Part shown: in pieces, positions 16,572 to 24,409 of the stretch
How positions within the stretch are numbered: position 1 is the first letter of the stretch
Layout of the letters: the number at the start of each line of letters is the position of its first letter
NCBI GenBank assembly: GCA_002632355.1
Contig: NSJJ01000021.1
Span: 1-36,100 of the forward strand
Direction: 5' to 3'
Length of the DNA stretch: 36,100 nt
DNA from: Sulfuricella denitrificans
Lineage (GTDB): Bacteria > Pseudomonadota > Gammaproteobacteria > Burkholderiales > Sulfuricellaceae
Made by a program: the position numbers and the translations under genes
Notes under the pieces: model-generated
What the model was told of the DNA's origin: nothing
Databases searched by the model: none
The model's input: the letters and a program-made list of their open reading frames with translations, nothing else

Positions 16572-17945
16572 ATGTTGCCCGAGACGTTCCTGACCCGTCT
16601 TGGCGTCATCGCAGGCGAGGGTAAGCTGCTCACCGATGCGGCTTCCTGCCTGGTCTATGGCTACGACAACAGCCGCAAGCTATTTCCGCCTGAGGCGGTG
16701 GCGTTCTCCACCAGCACTGAGGCAGTGCAGCAAATCATTCTTCTGTGCAATGAATTCAATGTGCCGCTCACGCCACGTGGACGAGGCACCGGTACAGCCG
16801 GTGCCAGCATTCCGGAACATGGCGGCGTGGCCCTGTCGCTCGAGCGCATGCGGCGCATGGTGGCGATTGACCCCGCCAACCGCGTGCTGGTGTGCGAGCC
16901 GGGAGTGTTGAATCAGGAAGTGCAGGAGGCCGCCCGGCCGCACGGTTTTTTCTGGCCGCCGGACCCTTCCAGCGCGCCTTATTGCAGTGTCGGTGGCAAT
17001 CTCGCCACCTGTGCCGGCGGTCCGCACGCGGTCAAGTACGGCGTCACGCGCGACCACGTGCTGGGCCTGACCGCAGTGACCGGCAAAGGCGAGATCATCC
17101 GGACTGGCTGCTACACCACCAAGGGCGTGGTGGGCTATGATCTGACCCGGCTTCTGATCGGCTCCGAGGGCACGCTGGCGGTCATCACCGAGGCTACCCT
17201 CAGGCTGACGCCCCTGCCTGAGTCCGTGGGCGGACTAACTGCGCATTACCGCGATATCGCCAGTTGCGCCGCGGCGATTGCTGCCATCATGGCCCAGCCC
17301 GCCTTGCCGAGCGCGCTGGAATTTCTCGACCAGGCTTCGCTCGGCCTGATTCGTGCACGCCATCCCGGCCTGCTGCCGGAGGAGACACAGGCGCTGCTGA
17401 TGATCGAGGTGGATGGCTCGGCCGGTGAAGTGCAGGCCAATGCCGCGGCCATTCGCACCGCCTGTGCCAACGCCGGGCTGATACGGGCCGAGATCGCGGC
17501 CGATCTCACGACGCTGTGGGCGGCGCGCAAGGCGCTCTCGCCCCTGCTGCGCGATATTGCGCCAAAGAAGATCAACGAGGATGTGGTGGTGCCGGTATCC
17601 CGCCTGCCCGAACTGCTGCAGGGGCTGGCCGGACTGAGTGCGAAATACGGCGTCGCCAACGCCAATTTCGGTCATGCCGGCAACGGCAACATCCATGTCA
17701 ACCTGCTGGTGAATCCCGATGATGCAGATGAATTGCAGCGGGCTGAAGCCTGCCTCGACGAAATTTTCACGCTGGTGTTGCGGCTGGATGGCACGCTCTC
17801 CGGCGAGCATGGCGTGGGACGAGAGAAGCGGCCTTTCGTGGCGCGCGAGATCGACCCCGTGACGCTGCAGTTGATGCGCGATATCAAGCAGGTGTTCGAC
17901 CCCAACAATATTCTCAACCCCGGCAAGCTGTTCCCCAGCCGTTAA
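16572..17945 (+). CDS. FAD-linked oxidase, GlcD / D-lactate dehydrogenase type
   Basis: The 457-residue protein has the PCMH-type FAD domain (PLTPRGRGTGTAGASIPEHGG, VGGNLATCAGGPHAVKYG, GSEGTLAVITEATL) followed by the FAD-oxidase C-terminal domain (ANFGHAGNGNIHVNLL, SGEHGVGREKR, FDPNNILNPGKLF). Members oxidise glycolate, D-lactate or D-2-hydroxyglutarate and pass electrons to quinone or flavoprotein. GlcE and GlcF do not follow, so it may be a one-subunit D-2-hydroxyacid dehydrogenase or have partners elsewhere. The start is four bases after the rfaE2 stop, without a clear ribosome site. Confidence 0.9.
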   Translation: MLPETFLTRLGVIAGEGKLLTDAASCLVYGYDNSRKLFPPEAVAFSTSTEAVQQIILLCNEFNVPLTPRGRGTGTAGASIPEHGGVALSLERMRRMVAIDPANRVLVCEPGVLNQEVQEAARPHGFFWPPDPSSAPYCSVGGNLATCAGGPHAVKYGVTRDHVLGLTAVTGKGEIIRTGCYTTKGVVGYDLTRLLIGSEGTLAVITEATLRLTPLPESVGGLTAHYRDIASCAAAIAAIMAQPALPSALEFLDQASLGLIRARHPGLLPEETQALLMIEVDGSAGEVQANAAAIRTACANAGLIRAEIAADLTTLWAARKALSPLLRDIAPKKINEDVVVPVSRLPELLQGLAGLSAKYGVANANFGHAGNGNIHVNLLVNPDDADELQRAEACLDEIFTLVLRLDGTLSGEHGVGREKRPFVAREIDPVTLQLMRDIKQVFDPNNILNPGKLFPSR

Positions 17946-17959
17946 ATCCAGGAGCCACC

Positions 17960-18865
17960 ATGAGTATTTCCGATCTAAACCAGCGTTTCGCCATTCCCGG
18001 CCACGTGACTTTCAAGGAAGGCCCGGGCGGCCTGACGGTGGCGGAAGTCGCCAACGGCCTGGCCGAGTCCAGCATCATGTTGCAGGGCGCGCACATCATG
18101 ACCTTCACGCCGCGCGGCCAGGCGCCGGTGGTGTGGCTGTCGAAATTTGCCAAGTTCGCCCCCGGAAAATCCATCCGCGGCGGGGTGCCGATCTGCTGGC
18201 CGTGGTTCGGGCCGCATGCCACGGATGCTGCGCTGCCCGGCCATGGTTTTGCGCGCACTGTGATGTGGGATGTGCTGGAAACCCGGGCCATGCCGGATGG
18301 CGCGACCTTCCTGCGTTTCGGCCTGATCGAAAATGACACGACACGTGCCCAGTGGCCGCATGCCTCCACTGTCCAGCTTGAAGCGACCGTAGGTTCAGCA
18401 CTGCGGGTCGAGCTGGTGACGCGCAATACCGGCAATGAAGCTTTCGTGCTGGGTGAGGCGCTGCATACCTATTTCCACATCAGCGATGTGGCGAACATGA
18501 AAATCACCGGCCTCGAAGGCTGCGACTACCTTGATAAGGTCGGTGGCACGGCGCGCAAGACCCAGCAGGGCGCGATCGTGATCGAAAGCGAGGTCGATCG
18601 CGTGTATCTCAACACCAGTGCTGATTGCCTGATTGAGGACAGTGGCCTCAAGCGTCGCGTCCGGGTTGCCGGGCAGAATGCCCGCTCCGCAGTGGTGTGG
18701 AATCCGTGGGTCGAGAAGGCTGACAAGATGGGTGACTTCGGACCGGAAGGCCATCGCGGCATGGTGTGCGTTGAAACTGCCAACGCGGTAGAGAACGTGG
18801 TGACCGTGAAGCCCGGCGAGGAACACCGTCTGGTGGCCATTTACAGCGCAGAAGCCATGGCCTGA
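17960..18865 (+). CDS. D-hexose-6-phosphate mutarotase (YeaD-like)
   Basis: The 301-residue aldose-1-epimerase-fold protein shows the YeaD family blocks SIRGGVPICWPWFGPH, LPGHGFARTVMW, EALHTYFHISD and VVWNPWVEKADKMGDFG. The His in GHGFAR and the second in HTYFH, with a Glu near CVETANA, are the expected catalytic residues. It equilibrates anomers of glucose-6-phosphate in the cytoplasm. AGGAG lies six bases before the ATG. It probably ends the lpoA-to-mutarotase transcript; a 15-base-pair hairpin follows at once. Confidence 0.93.
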   Translation: MSISDLNQRFAIPGHVTFKEGPGGLTVAEVANGLAESSIMLQGAHIMTFTPRGQAPVVWLSKFAKFAPGKSIRGGVPICWPWFGPHATDAALPGHGFARTVMWDVLETRAMPDGATFLRFGLIENDTTRAQWPHASTVQLEATVGSALRVELVTRNTGNEAFVLGEALHTYFHISDVANMKITGLEGCDYLDKVGGTARKTQQGAIVIESEVDRVYLNTSADCLIEDSGLKRRVRVAGQNARSAVVWNPWVEKADKMGDFGPEGHRGMVCVETANAVENVVTVKPGEEHRLVAIYSAEAMA

Positions 18866-18866
18866 G

Positions 18867-18900
18867 AATATGGCGCGTCACGACGGTGACGCGCCATATT
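18867..18900. terminator. Hairpin between convergent genes (bidirectional terminator)
   Basis: AATATGGCGCGTCAC and its exact complement form a 15-base-pair stem with a GACG loop right after the mutarotase stop and 20 bases before the glycine-zipper gene's stop. The T-tract is short, so termination efficiency is uncertain. Confidence 0.7.
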
Positions 18901-18919
18901 TCAGCCGGAGTGCGCACGA

Positions 18920-19360
18920 CTAGTCGCGGTAGTCGTAGCGATCGTGGTCATGGCGATGGTGATGACCCCATTCACGGCCCCAGCTGTGCTCACGTCGCGG
19001 CTCCGGGCGGTAATAAACCACACGCTCTTCATAGCCATAGTTTCGTGGCGGAGTATATTCGTAGCGTTCATATACCCGCTGCACAGGTACGGGGCGGTAA
19101 TAGACTGGTGGCGCAGGACGGTAATAAACTCTGCCCTCGCGGCGGTAATCGTTGTCGCGGGTTGCGATGGCAACGCCAGTCGCGCCACCCAGCAGTCCGC
19201 CGATAATGGCCGCATCGCGTCCGCCGATGGCTGATCCGATCACGGCACCCGTGGCACCGCCAATCGCGCCGCCTACTGCGGCATCACCGTTCCAGTCGGA
19301 AGCCTGAGCATGAGCGGCCAAGGCCAGTGTTAATGCGGCAATCCAGGTAATGCTTTTCAT
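18920..19360 (-). CDS. Secreted glycine-zipper protein with Tyr/Pro/Arg- and His-rich tail
   Basis: The 146-residue protein has a signal peptide (cleavage near AHAQA, residue 20) and a glycine zipper at about 27-67 (GGAIGGATGAVIGSAIGG, repeated GxxxG/A). The second half is low-complexity: VYYRPAPPVYYRPVPV and a tail with HHHRHDHDRYDYRD that could bind metal or polyanions. Such proteins are usually outer-membrane or periplasmic; no lipobox is seen. A GGAG ribosome site precedes the ATG. The function is unknown. Another glycine-zipper protein is encoded at 22652-23170 but with a different body. Confidence 0.85.
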   Translation of the reverse strand: MKSITWIAALTLALAAHAQASDWNGDAAVGGAIGGATGAVIGSAIGGRDAAIIGGLLGGATGVAIATRDNDYRREGRVYYRPAPPVYYRPVPVQRVYERYEYTPPRNYGYEERVVYYRPEPRREHSWGREWGHHHRHDHDRYDYRD

Positions 19361-19433
19361 GATTTGTCTCCTTATTGCATTTCAATGCAGGCAAATTGTA
19401 GAACAGCGAAGCTTAACGCCGGCTTAACGAAAT

Positions 19434-20246
19434 TTAATCCGGAAGGTTTTTTGCCAGGCTTTCCAGCATCTGCAATTCGTCGGTATCGAAGCCTGCCTGT
19501 GCGCGAGCGGTCATGTTGAACGGCGGGCGCAATGCCGGTGCGTCGTACTCCACCAGGAGATCTCTGAAGGTGGCGATGGGATCGAGACCGCGCTGCCGGC
19601 ACAGATAGCCATACCAGCGATTACCGATGGCGACGTGACCCACCTCGTCGCGCTGGATGATGGCCAGAATCTCCACCGCGCTCTGGTCGCCGCTGGAGGC
19701 CAATCTGGCGCTGATACCGGGCGTGACGTCCAGGCCGCGGGCTTCCAGCAGGCGTGGCACCAGCGCCATGCGGATCAGGGGGTCTTGCGCGGTCTTGACG
19801 GCCATTTCCCACAAGCCGTTATGTGCGGAGAAATCACCGTAGTCATAACCCAGGGAGCGCAGATGGTTGCGCAGCAGGGTGAAATGGAAAGCTTCTTCAG
19901 CAGCCACGCGCAGCCAGTCGCGGTAAAAATCCTGAGGCAGGCCGCGGAAGCGGTAAGCTGCATCCAGCGCCAGATTGATGGCGTTGAATTCGATGTGCGC
20001 CAGAGCATGGATCAGTGCCGCCTGCCCATGGGGCGTGGAAAGCCTGCGCCGCTCTACCGCGCCGGGCGCGACCAGTTGCGGCTTGTCCGGATGACCCGGT
20101 ACGGCGACTTCCTGCGGCACTGCTTCGCCCTCAGTTGCAAGCAGCCCGTCATTCCATTGTTGCCACAGTACTTTGGCGCATGTTGTCTTGGAATCCGGGT
20201 CCTGCGTCATCAGGCAGGCGAAGGCTGCATCGAAGAGTTTTTTCAT
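19434..20246 (-). CDS. DUF455 ferritin-like protein
   Basis: The 270-residue protein matches the DUF455 family of ferritin-like di-iron proteins. Likely iron ligands sit in LAHIEFNAINLALD, AAEEAFHF, LLEARGLDVTPG and IQRDEVGHVAIG, a Glu / ExxH pattern on four helices. Members are related to MiaE-type hydroxylases, but no substrate is established. Regulation is not evident. The start, ATG 20246, is close downstream of the sensor kinase stop (20316), so co-transcription is possible. Confidence 0.9.
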   Translation of the reverse strand: MKKLFDAAFACLMTQDPDSKTTCAKVLWQQWNDGLLATEGEAVPQEVAVPGHPDKPQLVAPGAVERRRLSTPHGQAALIHALAHIEFNAINLALDAAYRFRGLPQDFYRDWLRVAAEEAFHFTLLRNHLRSLGYDYGDFSAHNGLWEMAVKTAQDPLIRMALVPRLLEARGLDVTPGISARLASSGDQSAVEILAIIQRDEVGHVAIGNRWYGYLCRQRGLDPIATFRDLLVEYDAPALRPPFNMTARAQAGFDTDELQMLESLAKNLPD

Positions 20247-20315
20247 CGGGGAGCCAGATGATTCATCAGTTTCCGCATGGCATAAGGGGCGGCGTGAGGG
20301 GGCCGCAGTTCACTT

Positions 20316-21653
20316 TCAAGGAATCCTGACAGTCACGCTGGCGCCCCCCAGCGGGCTGGTGCTGATGCGGATATTTCCTTCATAGGCTTGCACAATGCTG
20401 GCGGCCACTGCGAGACCGATACCCTGGCCAGGCGTGGACTGGTCTGCACGCACGCCGCGCTGAAGGATGCGCTCGGCTTCCTGCGCAGGAATGCCGGGAC
20501 CGTCGTCTTCCACTGTCAGTGTCAGCTGCCCGGCCTCCATGCAGGCATGCAATTCCACCCGGGTTTTGCACCATTTGCAGGCGTTGTCGAGCAGATTGCC
20601 GAGAAGTTCCATCAGGTCGCCACGGTCGCCGCGAAAATTCATGCCGGGCTCGATATAGAGTTGCATCCTGATATTCCGGTCGTGATACACCTTGCCTAGC
20701 GAGGTCATGATTTTCTCTGCCACCGGCCTGAGCGGCAGTGGCGCCGCCAGCGGCGAAGCCGGTCCTGCCGTGGCCGCACGTTGTAGCTGGTAGTCGACGA
20801 TATGCTGCATTTTCTCGGCTTCCTCGGCCACCGTGGCCGCCAGGGTGGCCGATTCCTGCGATGGATTGGAAAGTGCTCCGCGCATGACGGCCAGCGGCGT
20901 TTTAAGGCTGTGGGCGAGGTCGCCCAGCGCATCTCGATAGCGCCGCATCTGGCCGCGCTCGCGTTGCAGCAAACCGTTCAGATTTTCCGTCAGCGCACTG
21001 AGCTCGCTTGGGTATTTGCCGCCAAGCTGCTCCTTTTCACCGGCTTCGATGGCCTGAATTTCCTGCGCCACATCGCGCAGTGGCCTCAGCCCCCAGCGCA
21101 ACAGGAAGGCTTGTGCCAGCAACAACAACAGTGCCATGGCGCCCAGCCATCCCCACAGGCTGCTGCGGTAACGGTCGAGCTGGGCATGGAAGGCAGAGAG
21201 ATTTTCCGCCACGCTGAAAGTAAATGCATATTTCTGTTTGCCCTCGCTCCAGTCGACCCCCATGCGGTATACAAAGAAATCTGTGCCGGAGATGCCTGTG
21301 ACTTCGGAAAAAGCGCTTTTCCCTGCTGTCAGCGGGACTGCTGTCGGAAGCGCTACATTTAGCGCAGACTTTGAGTGCCAGCGTTTTTTACCCCGGCCAT
21401 CGATAATGGTGGCGAAAAGGCCGGACCCGGGCTGGCCAAAGCGCGCTTCCTGTAATGCTTCCGGCATTTCAATGCGTCCGGTATCGTCTACCTCCGCTGC
21501 TGCGATCAGCAGGTAAAGCTGCCCTTGCAGCCGTTCTTCCCTGGCCGTGCGCGCACTGTCGCGAAAGGCATGGTCCAGGGCGAGGCCGGTGAGTGCCAGA
21601 AAGGTAGCCAGGACGATGGAAGCGGCAAGAATGATGCGGGTATTGAGGGACAT
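20316..21653 (-). CDS. PhoQ-like sensor histidine kinase
   Basis: The 445-residue inner-membrane kinase has membrane helices at about 6-28 and 166-186 enclosing a periplasmic sensor of about 135 residues, then HAMP. The H-box is DLAHSLKTPLAVMRGAL, with phospho-acceptor His near 248; HSLKTPL is the form typical of the PhoQ branch. The ATPase domain has LLGNLLDNACKWC (N box), VEDDGPGIPAQE (G1) and GQGIGLAVAASIV (G2). ATG 21653 follows the regulator's stop by ten bases. The periplasmic part does not show an obvious Asp/Glu-rich patch like enteric PhoQ, so the signal is unknown. Confidence 0.93.
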   Translation of the reverse strand: MSLNTRIILAASIVLATFLALTGLALDHAFRDSARTAREERLQGQLYLLIAAAEVDDTGRIEMPEALQEARFGQPGSGLFATIIDGRGKKRWHSKSALNVALPTAVPLTAGKSAFSEVTGISGTDFFVYRMGVDWSEGKQKYAFTFSVAENLSAFHAQLDRYRSSLWGWLGAMALLLLLAQAFLLRWGLRPLRDVAQEIQAIEAGEKEQLGGKYPSELSALTENLNGLLQRERGQMRRYRDALGDLAHSLKTPLAVMRGALSNPSQESATLAATVAEEAEKMQHIVDYQLQRAATAGPASPLAAPLPLRPVAEKIMTSLGKVYHDRNIRMQLYIEPGMNFRGDRGDLMELLGNLLDNACKWCKTRVELHACMEAGQLTLTVEDDGPGIPAQEAERILQRGVRADQSTPGQGIGLAVAASIVQAYEGNIRISTSPLGGASVTVRIP

Positions 21654-21663
21654 GTTTAACGTG

Positions 21664-22335
21664 TCATTGGAGCGTAAACCGGTACCCCCTGCCACGCAGG
21701 GTTTCGATCGGATGCAGGGTGCTGTCCGGATCGAGTTTTCGCCGCAATCGGCCGAGCAGGACTTCCAGCACGTTACTGTCGCGGTCTTCGTCGTGGGGAT
21801 AAAGGTAGTCGGCCAGTTCACTTTTGGCGATCACCTTGCCGCGCTGCTGCATCAGGTATTCCAGCAGGCGATATTCGAAAGCCGTCAGGTCAATCTCCTG
21901 CCCGTTCACGAAGACCTTTTGCGCGGCAACATCCAGACTGATCGGGCCGCCCTGCAAGGTCTGCCCGGTACGGCCGGCAGCCCGCCTGAGAAGCGCTTTC
22001 AGCCGCGCCAGCAGTTCCTCCATCTGAAACGGTTTGGCAAGGTAGTCGTCTCCGCCAGCTTCCAGTCCTTCAACCTTGTCCTGCCACCGGTCGCGTGCGG
22101 TCAGAATCAGAATGGGCAAGGTCTTACCCTGCAGGCGCAGGGTCTTGATGATCTCGATGCCGGACAGGCCGGGCAGGCCGAGATCCACGATCGCGGCGTC
22201 AAAGGGATATTCTGTGGCAAGGTAGAGTCCGTCATTGCCGTCGCCGCTGTCATCAACGCGGTAGCCCTGGGCTTTCAGTGCATTGCCCAACTGGGCGCGC
22301 AGACTGGGTTCATCCTCGATGATCAGGATACGCAT
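21664..22335 (-). CDS. PhoP-like response regulator (OmpR family)
   Basis: The 223-residue regulator has a receiver domain with EDE (residues 7-9), the phospho-acceptor Asp 51 (VDLGLPG), Thr 79 and Lys 101. A winged-helix DNA-binding domain of the OmpR type follows (LTAFEYRLLEYLMQQ, SNVLEVLLGRLRRKL, TLRGRGYRF). The start overlaps the stop of the PepSY gene by one base (TAATG), and the kinase gene follows. I saw no clear direct repeat upstream of the operon that could serve as its own operator. Confidence 0.95.
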   Translation of the reverse strand: MRILIIEDEPSLRAQLGNALKAQGYRVDDSGDGNDGLYLATEYPFDAAIVDLGLPGLSGIEIIKTLRLQGKTLPILILTARDRWQDKVEGLEAGGDDYLAKPFQMEELLARLKALLRRAAGRTGQTLQGGPISLDVAAQKVFVNGQEIDLTAFEYRLLEYLMQQRGKVIAKSELADYLYPHDEDRDSNVLEVLLGRLRRKLDPDSTLHPIETLRGRGYRFTLQ

Positions 22336-22619
22336 TACTGAATTTCGCCCGTTTCGCCGTCGACATGAACTACACGCACTTCGCCGCGCGCGGTCAGGAT
22401 TTTGATGCGGTAGCCTTCGTGCCCGCTTACCCTGGCGGGCTGGGCCTGGATAACACGCCCTCCGAAAGTCCGCTGGACCATGGCCATGGCGTCACTCATG
22501 GTGATGCGTGCTTGCGATCGTCCGTTTTCCGCCTGTTGGCGCTGTGCGGGATGCTGCCACGGCTCTGCAGCGGCAGCAGTGGGCAGGAGCAGGGCGGCAA
22601 TCAGAAAAAGGGGTTTCAC
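22335..22619 (-). CDS. Small secreted PepSY-domain protein
   Basis: The 94-residue protein has a signal peptide (VKPLFLIAALLLPTAAAAEP) and one PepSY domain: SDAMAMVQRTFGGRVIQAQPA and YRIKILTARGEVRVVHVDGETG. GTG 22619, with GAGGAA seven bases upstream, is preferred over TTG 22643. It is the first gene of the operon with the PhoP/PhoQ-like pair. PepSY proteins next to two-component genes are common and are thought to modulate the sensor from the periplasm; the role here is inference. Confidence 0.85.
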   Translation of the reverse strand: MKPLFLIAALLLPTAAAAEPWQHPAQRQQAENGRSQARITMSDAMAMVQRTFGGRVIQAQPARVSGHEGYRIKILTARGEVRVVHVDGETGEIQ

Positions 22620-22651
22620 TTGTAATTCCTCAGCCTTGGACAAGCCTGATT

Positions 22652-23170
22652 TTAATCCTCATAGGCATCAACCGAAACCCGTACACGCAAGGTATTGCCC
22701 GGGTCGTTCGGCATCAGCGTGGTATAGCGGTGCCCGCCATATTCGTACACGACACGGTAGCCGGTTAAACGGCTACCCCAGCGTTCGACGTCACGGCAGC
22801 GGCGTATGGTGCGTGGCGCCCAACTGTCATCATTACGCTGGTTCTGAACCTGATCGCCAATAATGGCCCCGGTAATGGCGCCAGCGGCCGTTGCAGCTTC
22901 CCTGCCGTGGCCGCGGCCGATCTGGTTGCCGATCAGGGCGCCGGTAATGCCGCCGACGATCGAACCGCCGTAAGAGCGTTCGCCAGAACGGGGGTAAGTG
23001 CGCGCAGGAGCGGATTCGTCGTAACACTCCTGCTGCGGCATGCTGACCTGTTCATACTCGGGATTTACACTGATGACGCGGGCGCGGTCGAAATACTGTT
23101 CCGCTCTCGCCGCGCCGGAGGCAAACAGCAGGATGATGACAACGATCTTGAGAATGGGCTTTCTTTTCAT
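22652..23170 (-). CDS. Glycine-zipper 2TM (17 kDa surface antigen-like) protein
   Basis: The 172-residue protein has a signal peptide (residues 1 to about 23) without a lipobox, a middle part with YEQVSMPQQECYDE, and a glycine zipper GGSIVGGITGALIGNQIG (about 68-85) continuing as AAGAITGAIIGDQVQNQ. The C-terminal part has RRCRDVERWGSRLTGYRVVYEYGG. This pattern is that of the Rickettsia 17 kDa antigen / SlyB relatives. Two Cys residues (about 49 and 124) could form a disulfide. The gene is preceded by AAGGAG, which falls partly in a hairpin (23175-23225). It is next to the PepSY-regulator-kinase operon with a gap of about 30 bases and may be its target or member. Confidence 0.88.
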   Translation of the reverse strand: MKRKPILKIVVIILLFASGAARAEQYFDRARVISVNPEYEQVSMPQQECYDESAPARTYPRSGERSYGGSIVGGITGALIGNQIGRGHGREAATAAGAITGAIIGDQVQNQRNDDSWAPRTIRRCRDVERWGSRLTGYRVVYEYGGHRYTTLMPNDPGNTLRVRVSVDAYED

Positions 23171-23174
23171 TTTG

Positions 23175-23225
23175 AGGCTCCTTGAATGTTGCGGTTCGAT
23201 GATTGCATCGTATCCGCAAGAGCCT
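23175..23225 (-). promoter_or_regulatory. 5' leader hairpin covering the ribosome site of the glycine-zipper gene
   Basis: On the minus strand AGGCTC (23225-23220) pairs with GAGCCT (23180-23175), TTGCGG (23219-23214) with CCGCAA (23194-23189), and CGAT with ATCG. An eight-base bulge lies on one side. The ribosome site AAGGAG (23183-23178) is half inside the outer stem, so folding could reduce translation. Confidence 0.45.
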
Positions 23226-23261
23226 GAATGAAAACTGAATCGAATTTCCGCAGGAGCAGAT

Positions 23262-24176
23262 TTAATCGGCAGCGATTTTCACACAGTTCCGGCCCGCGTG
23301 CTTTGCTTGGTATAAAGCCGAATCAGCGCGCATCACCATGGCATGGCCATTCTCACCCGGATTCAGTGCGGCCAGTCCGGCGCTGAAGGTAACCAGAATC
23401 TGTTTGTTTTCGTATTGCAGAGGATTTTTCTGGAAAGCTTGTTGCAGGCGCCCCATGACAAATTCGCCACCCTTGATATCCGTTTCCGGCAGGATGATCA
23501 GAAATTCCTCGCCGCCATAGCGCACCAGTGAATCCGACTCGCGCAGCACCGCTTTGGTGAGCAGGGTCAAGTGCTGCAACAGCTTGTCGCCGGCGTCATG
23601 ACCGAATTCGTCATTGACACGCTTGAAGTGATCGACGTCCAGCATGGCCACGGACAACTTGGCGGCGCTGCGCTGGGCGCGTACTACCTCCTTGCCCAGG
23701 ACATGATCCATCGCGCGGCGGTTTTGTGCGCCGGTAAGCCAGTCTTCCTGCATCTGGCTGCGGCTTTCCTGTAGATCGTCCTTGATTTGTTCCAGCGCTA
23801 TTTTAGTCGCCGCCAGTTCAAGGTGGGCGTCTTCAACCGAGCTGTGGATGGAGGTGGCGGTGGTCAGGATAGTGCCAAGCAACTGCAACATGTGCTTTTT
23901 TTCCTGTGCCAGGCTCAGATCGTCGATCGAACTTTTGAAGGACTGGTTCTGGTCTTTGATGTCGCTGGCAAGGCCGCCTGTGCGTTCAGTCACTTCGCTC
24001 AGCATGTCGCGGATGATGTTCAATACCGCACCGCAATTGTTGTTTTCAACCGGTACCGGGGTTTCGGGGTCGCCGGCAATTTCGTTATAAAACCTGCTGT
24101 AATTATCAGGGGTAGGAGGCAGTCCCTTCTCGGTGAGCTTGAGCAGGGCGGCACGGGCGAGATCGGTCGGGTTCAT
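23262..24176 (-). CDS. Diguanylate cyclase with coiled-coil N-terminus
   Basis: The 304-residue protein makes c-di-GMP. The catalytic GGDEF domain occupies about 140-304, with RYGGEEFLIILPE (GGEEF, 221-225, an active form). RESD at 212-215 is a product-inhibition I-site (RxxD five residues before). The N-terminal part (about 1-135) is soluble and helical, with a likely coiled coil at about 60-140, and no membrane helix; it begins NPTDLARAALLKLTEKGLPPTPDNYSRFY. This N-terminal segment recurs in cytosolic diguanylate cyclases of this group. Signal input is unknown. Confidence 0.94.
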   Translation of the reverse strand: MNPTDLARAALLKLTEKGLPPTPDNYSRFYNEIAGDPETPVPVENNNCGAVLNIIRDMLSEVTERTGGLASDIKDQNQSFKSSIDDLSLAQEKKHMLQLLGTILTTATSIHSSVEDAHLELAATKIALEQIKDDLQESRSQMQEDWLTGAQNRRAMDHVLGKEVVRAQRSAAKLSVAMLDVDHFKRVNDEFGHDAGDKLLQHLTLLTKAVLRESDSLVRYGGEEFLIILPETDIKGGEFVMGRLQQAFQKNPLQYENKQILVTFSAGLAALNPGENGHAMVMRADSALYQAKHAGRNCVKIAAD

Positions 24177-24341
24177 GATTATGTTTAACGTCCCGTTTAT
24201 AAATTTGCAGCAAACATAAAATGCAGATCAGGAAAACGTATTCCCGTTCTCTGCCTGAATGGCTGATCGATAGGAGGGATGTTGAATGGGAATCTCTATC
24301 TTCTGGTTTGATTCAAGAACATTGCTAAGACATGCTGAATG

Positions 24342-24368
24342 AAAAGCCCCTCGCAAGGAGGGGCTTTT
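24342..24368 (-). terminator. Terminator of the Ig-like lipoprotein gene
   Basis: AAAAGCCCCT and AGGGGCTTTT form a ten-base-pair stem with a short loop, 42 bases past the gene's stop, with T-run on either strand. Confidence 0.85.
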
Positions 24369-24409
24369 GACTGGGTCGCAAGGGCTGCAATGTTGCTACC
24401 CGATGAAAA

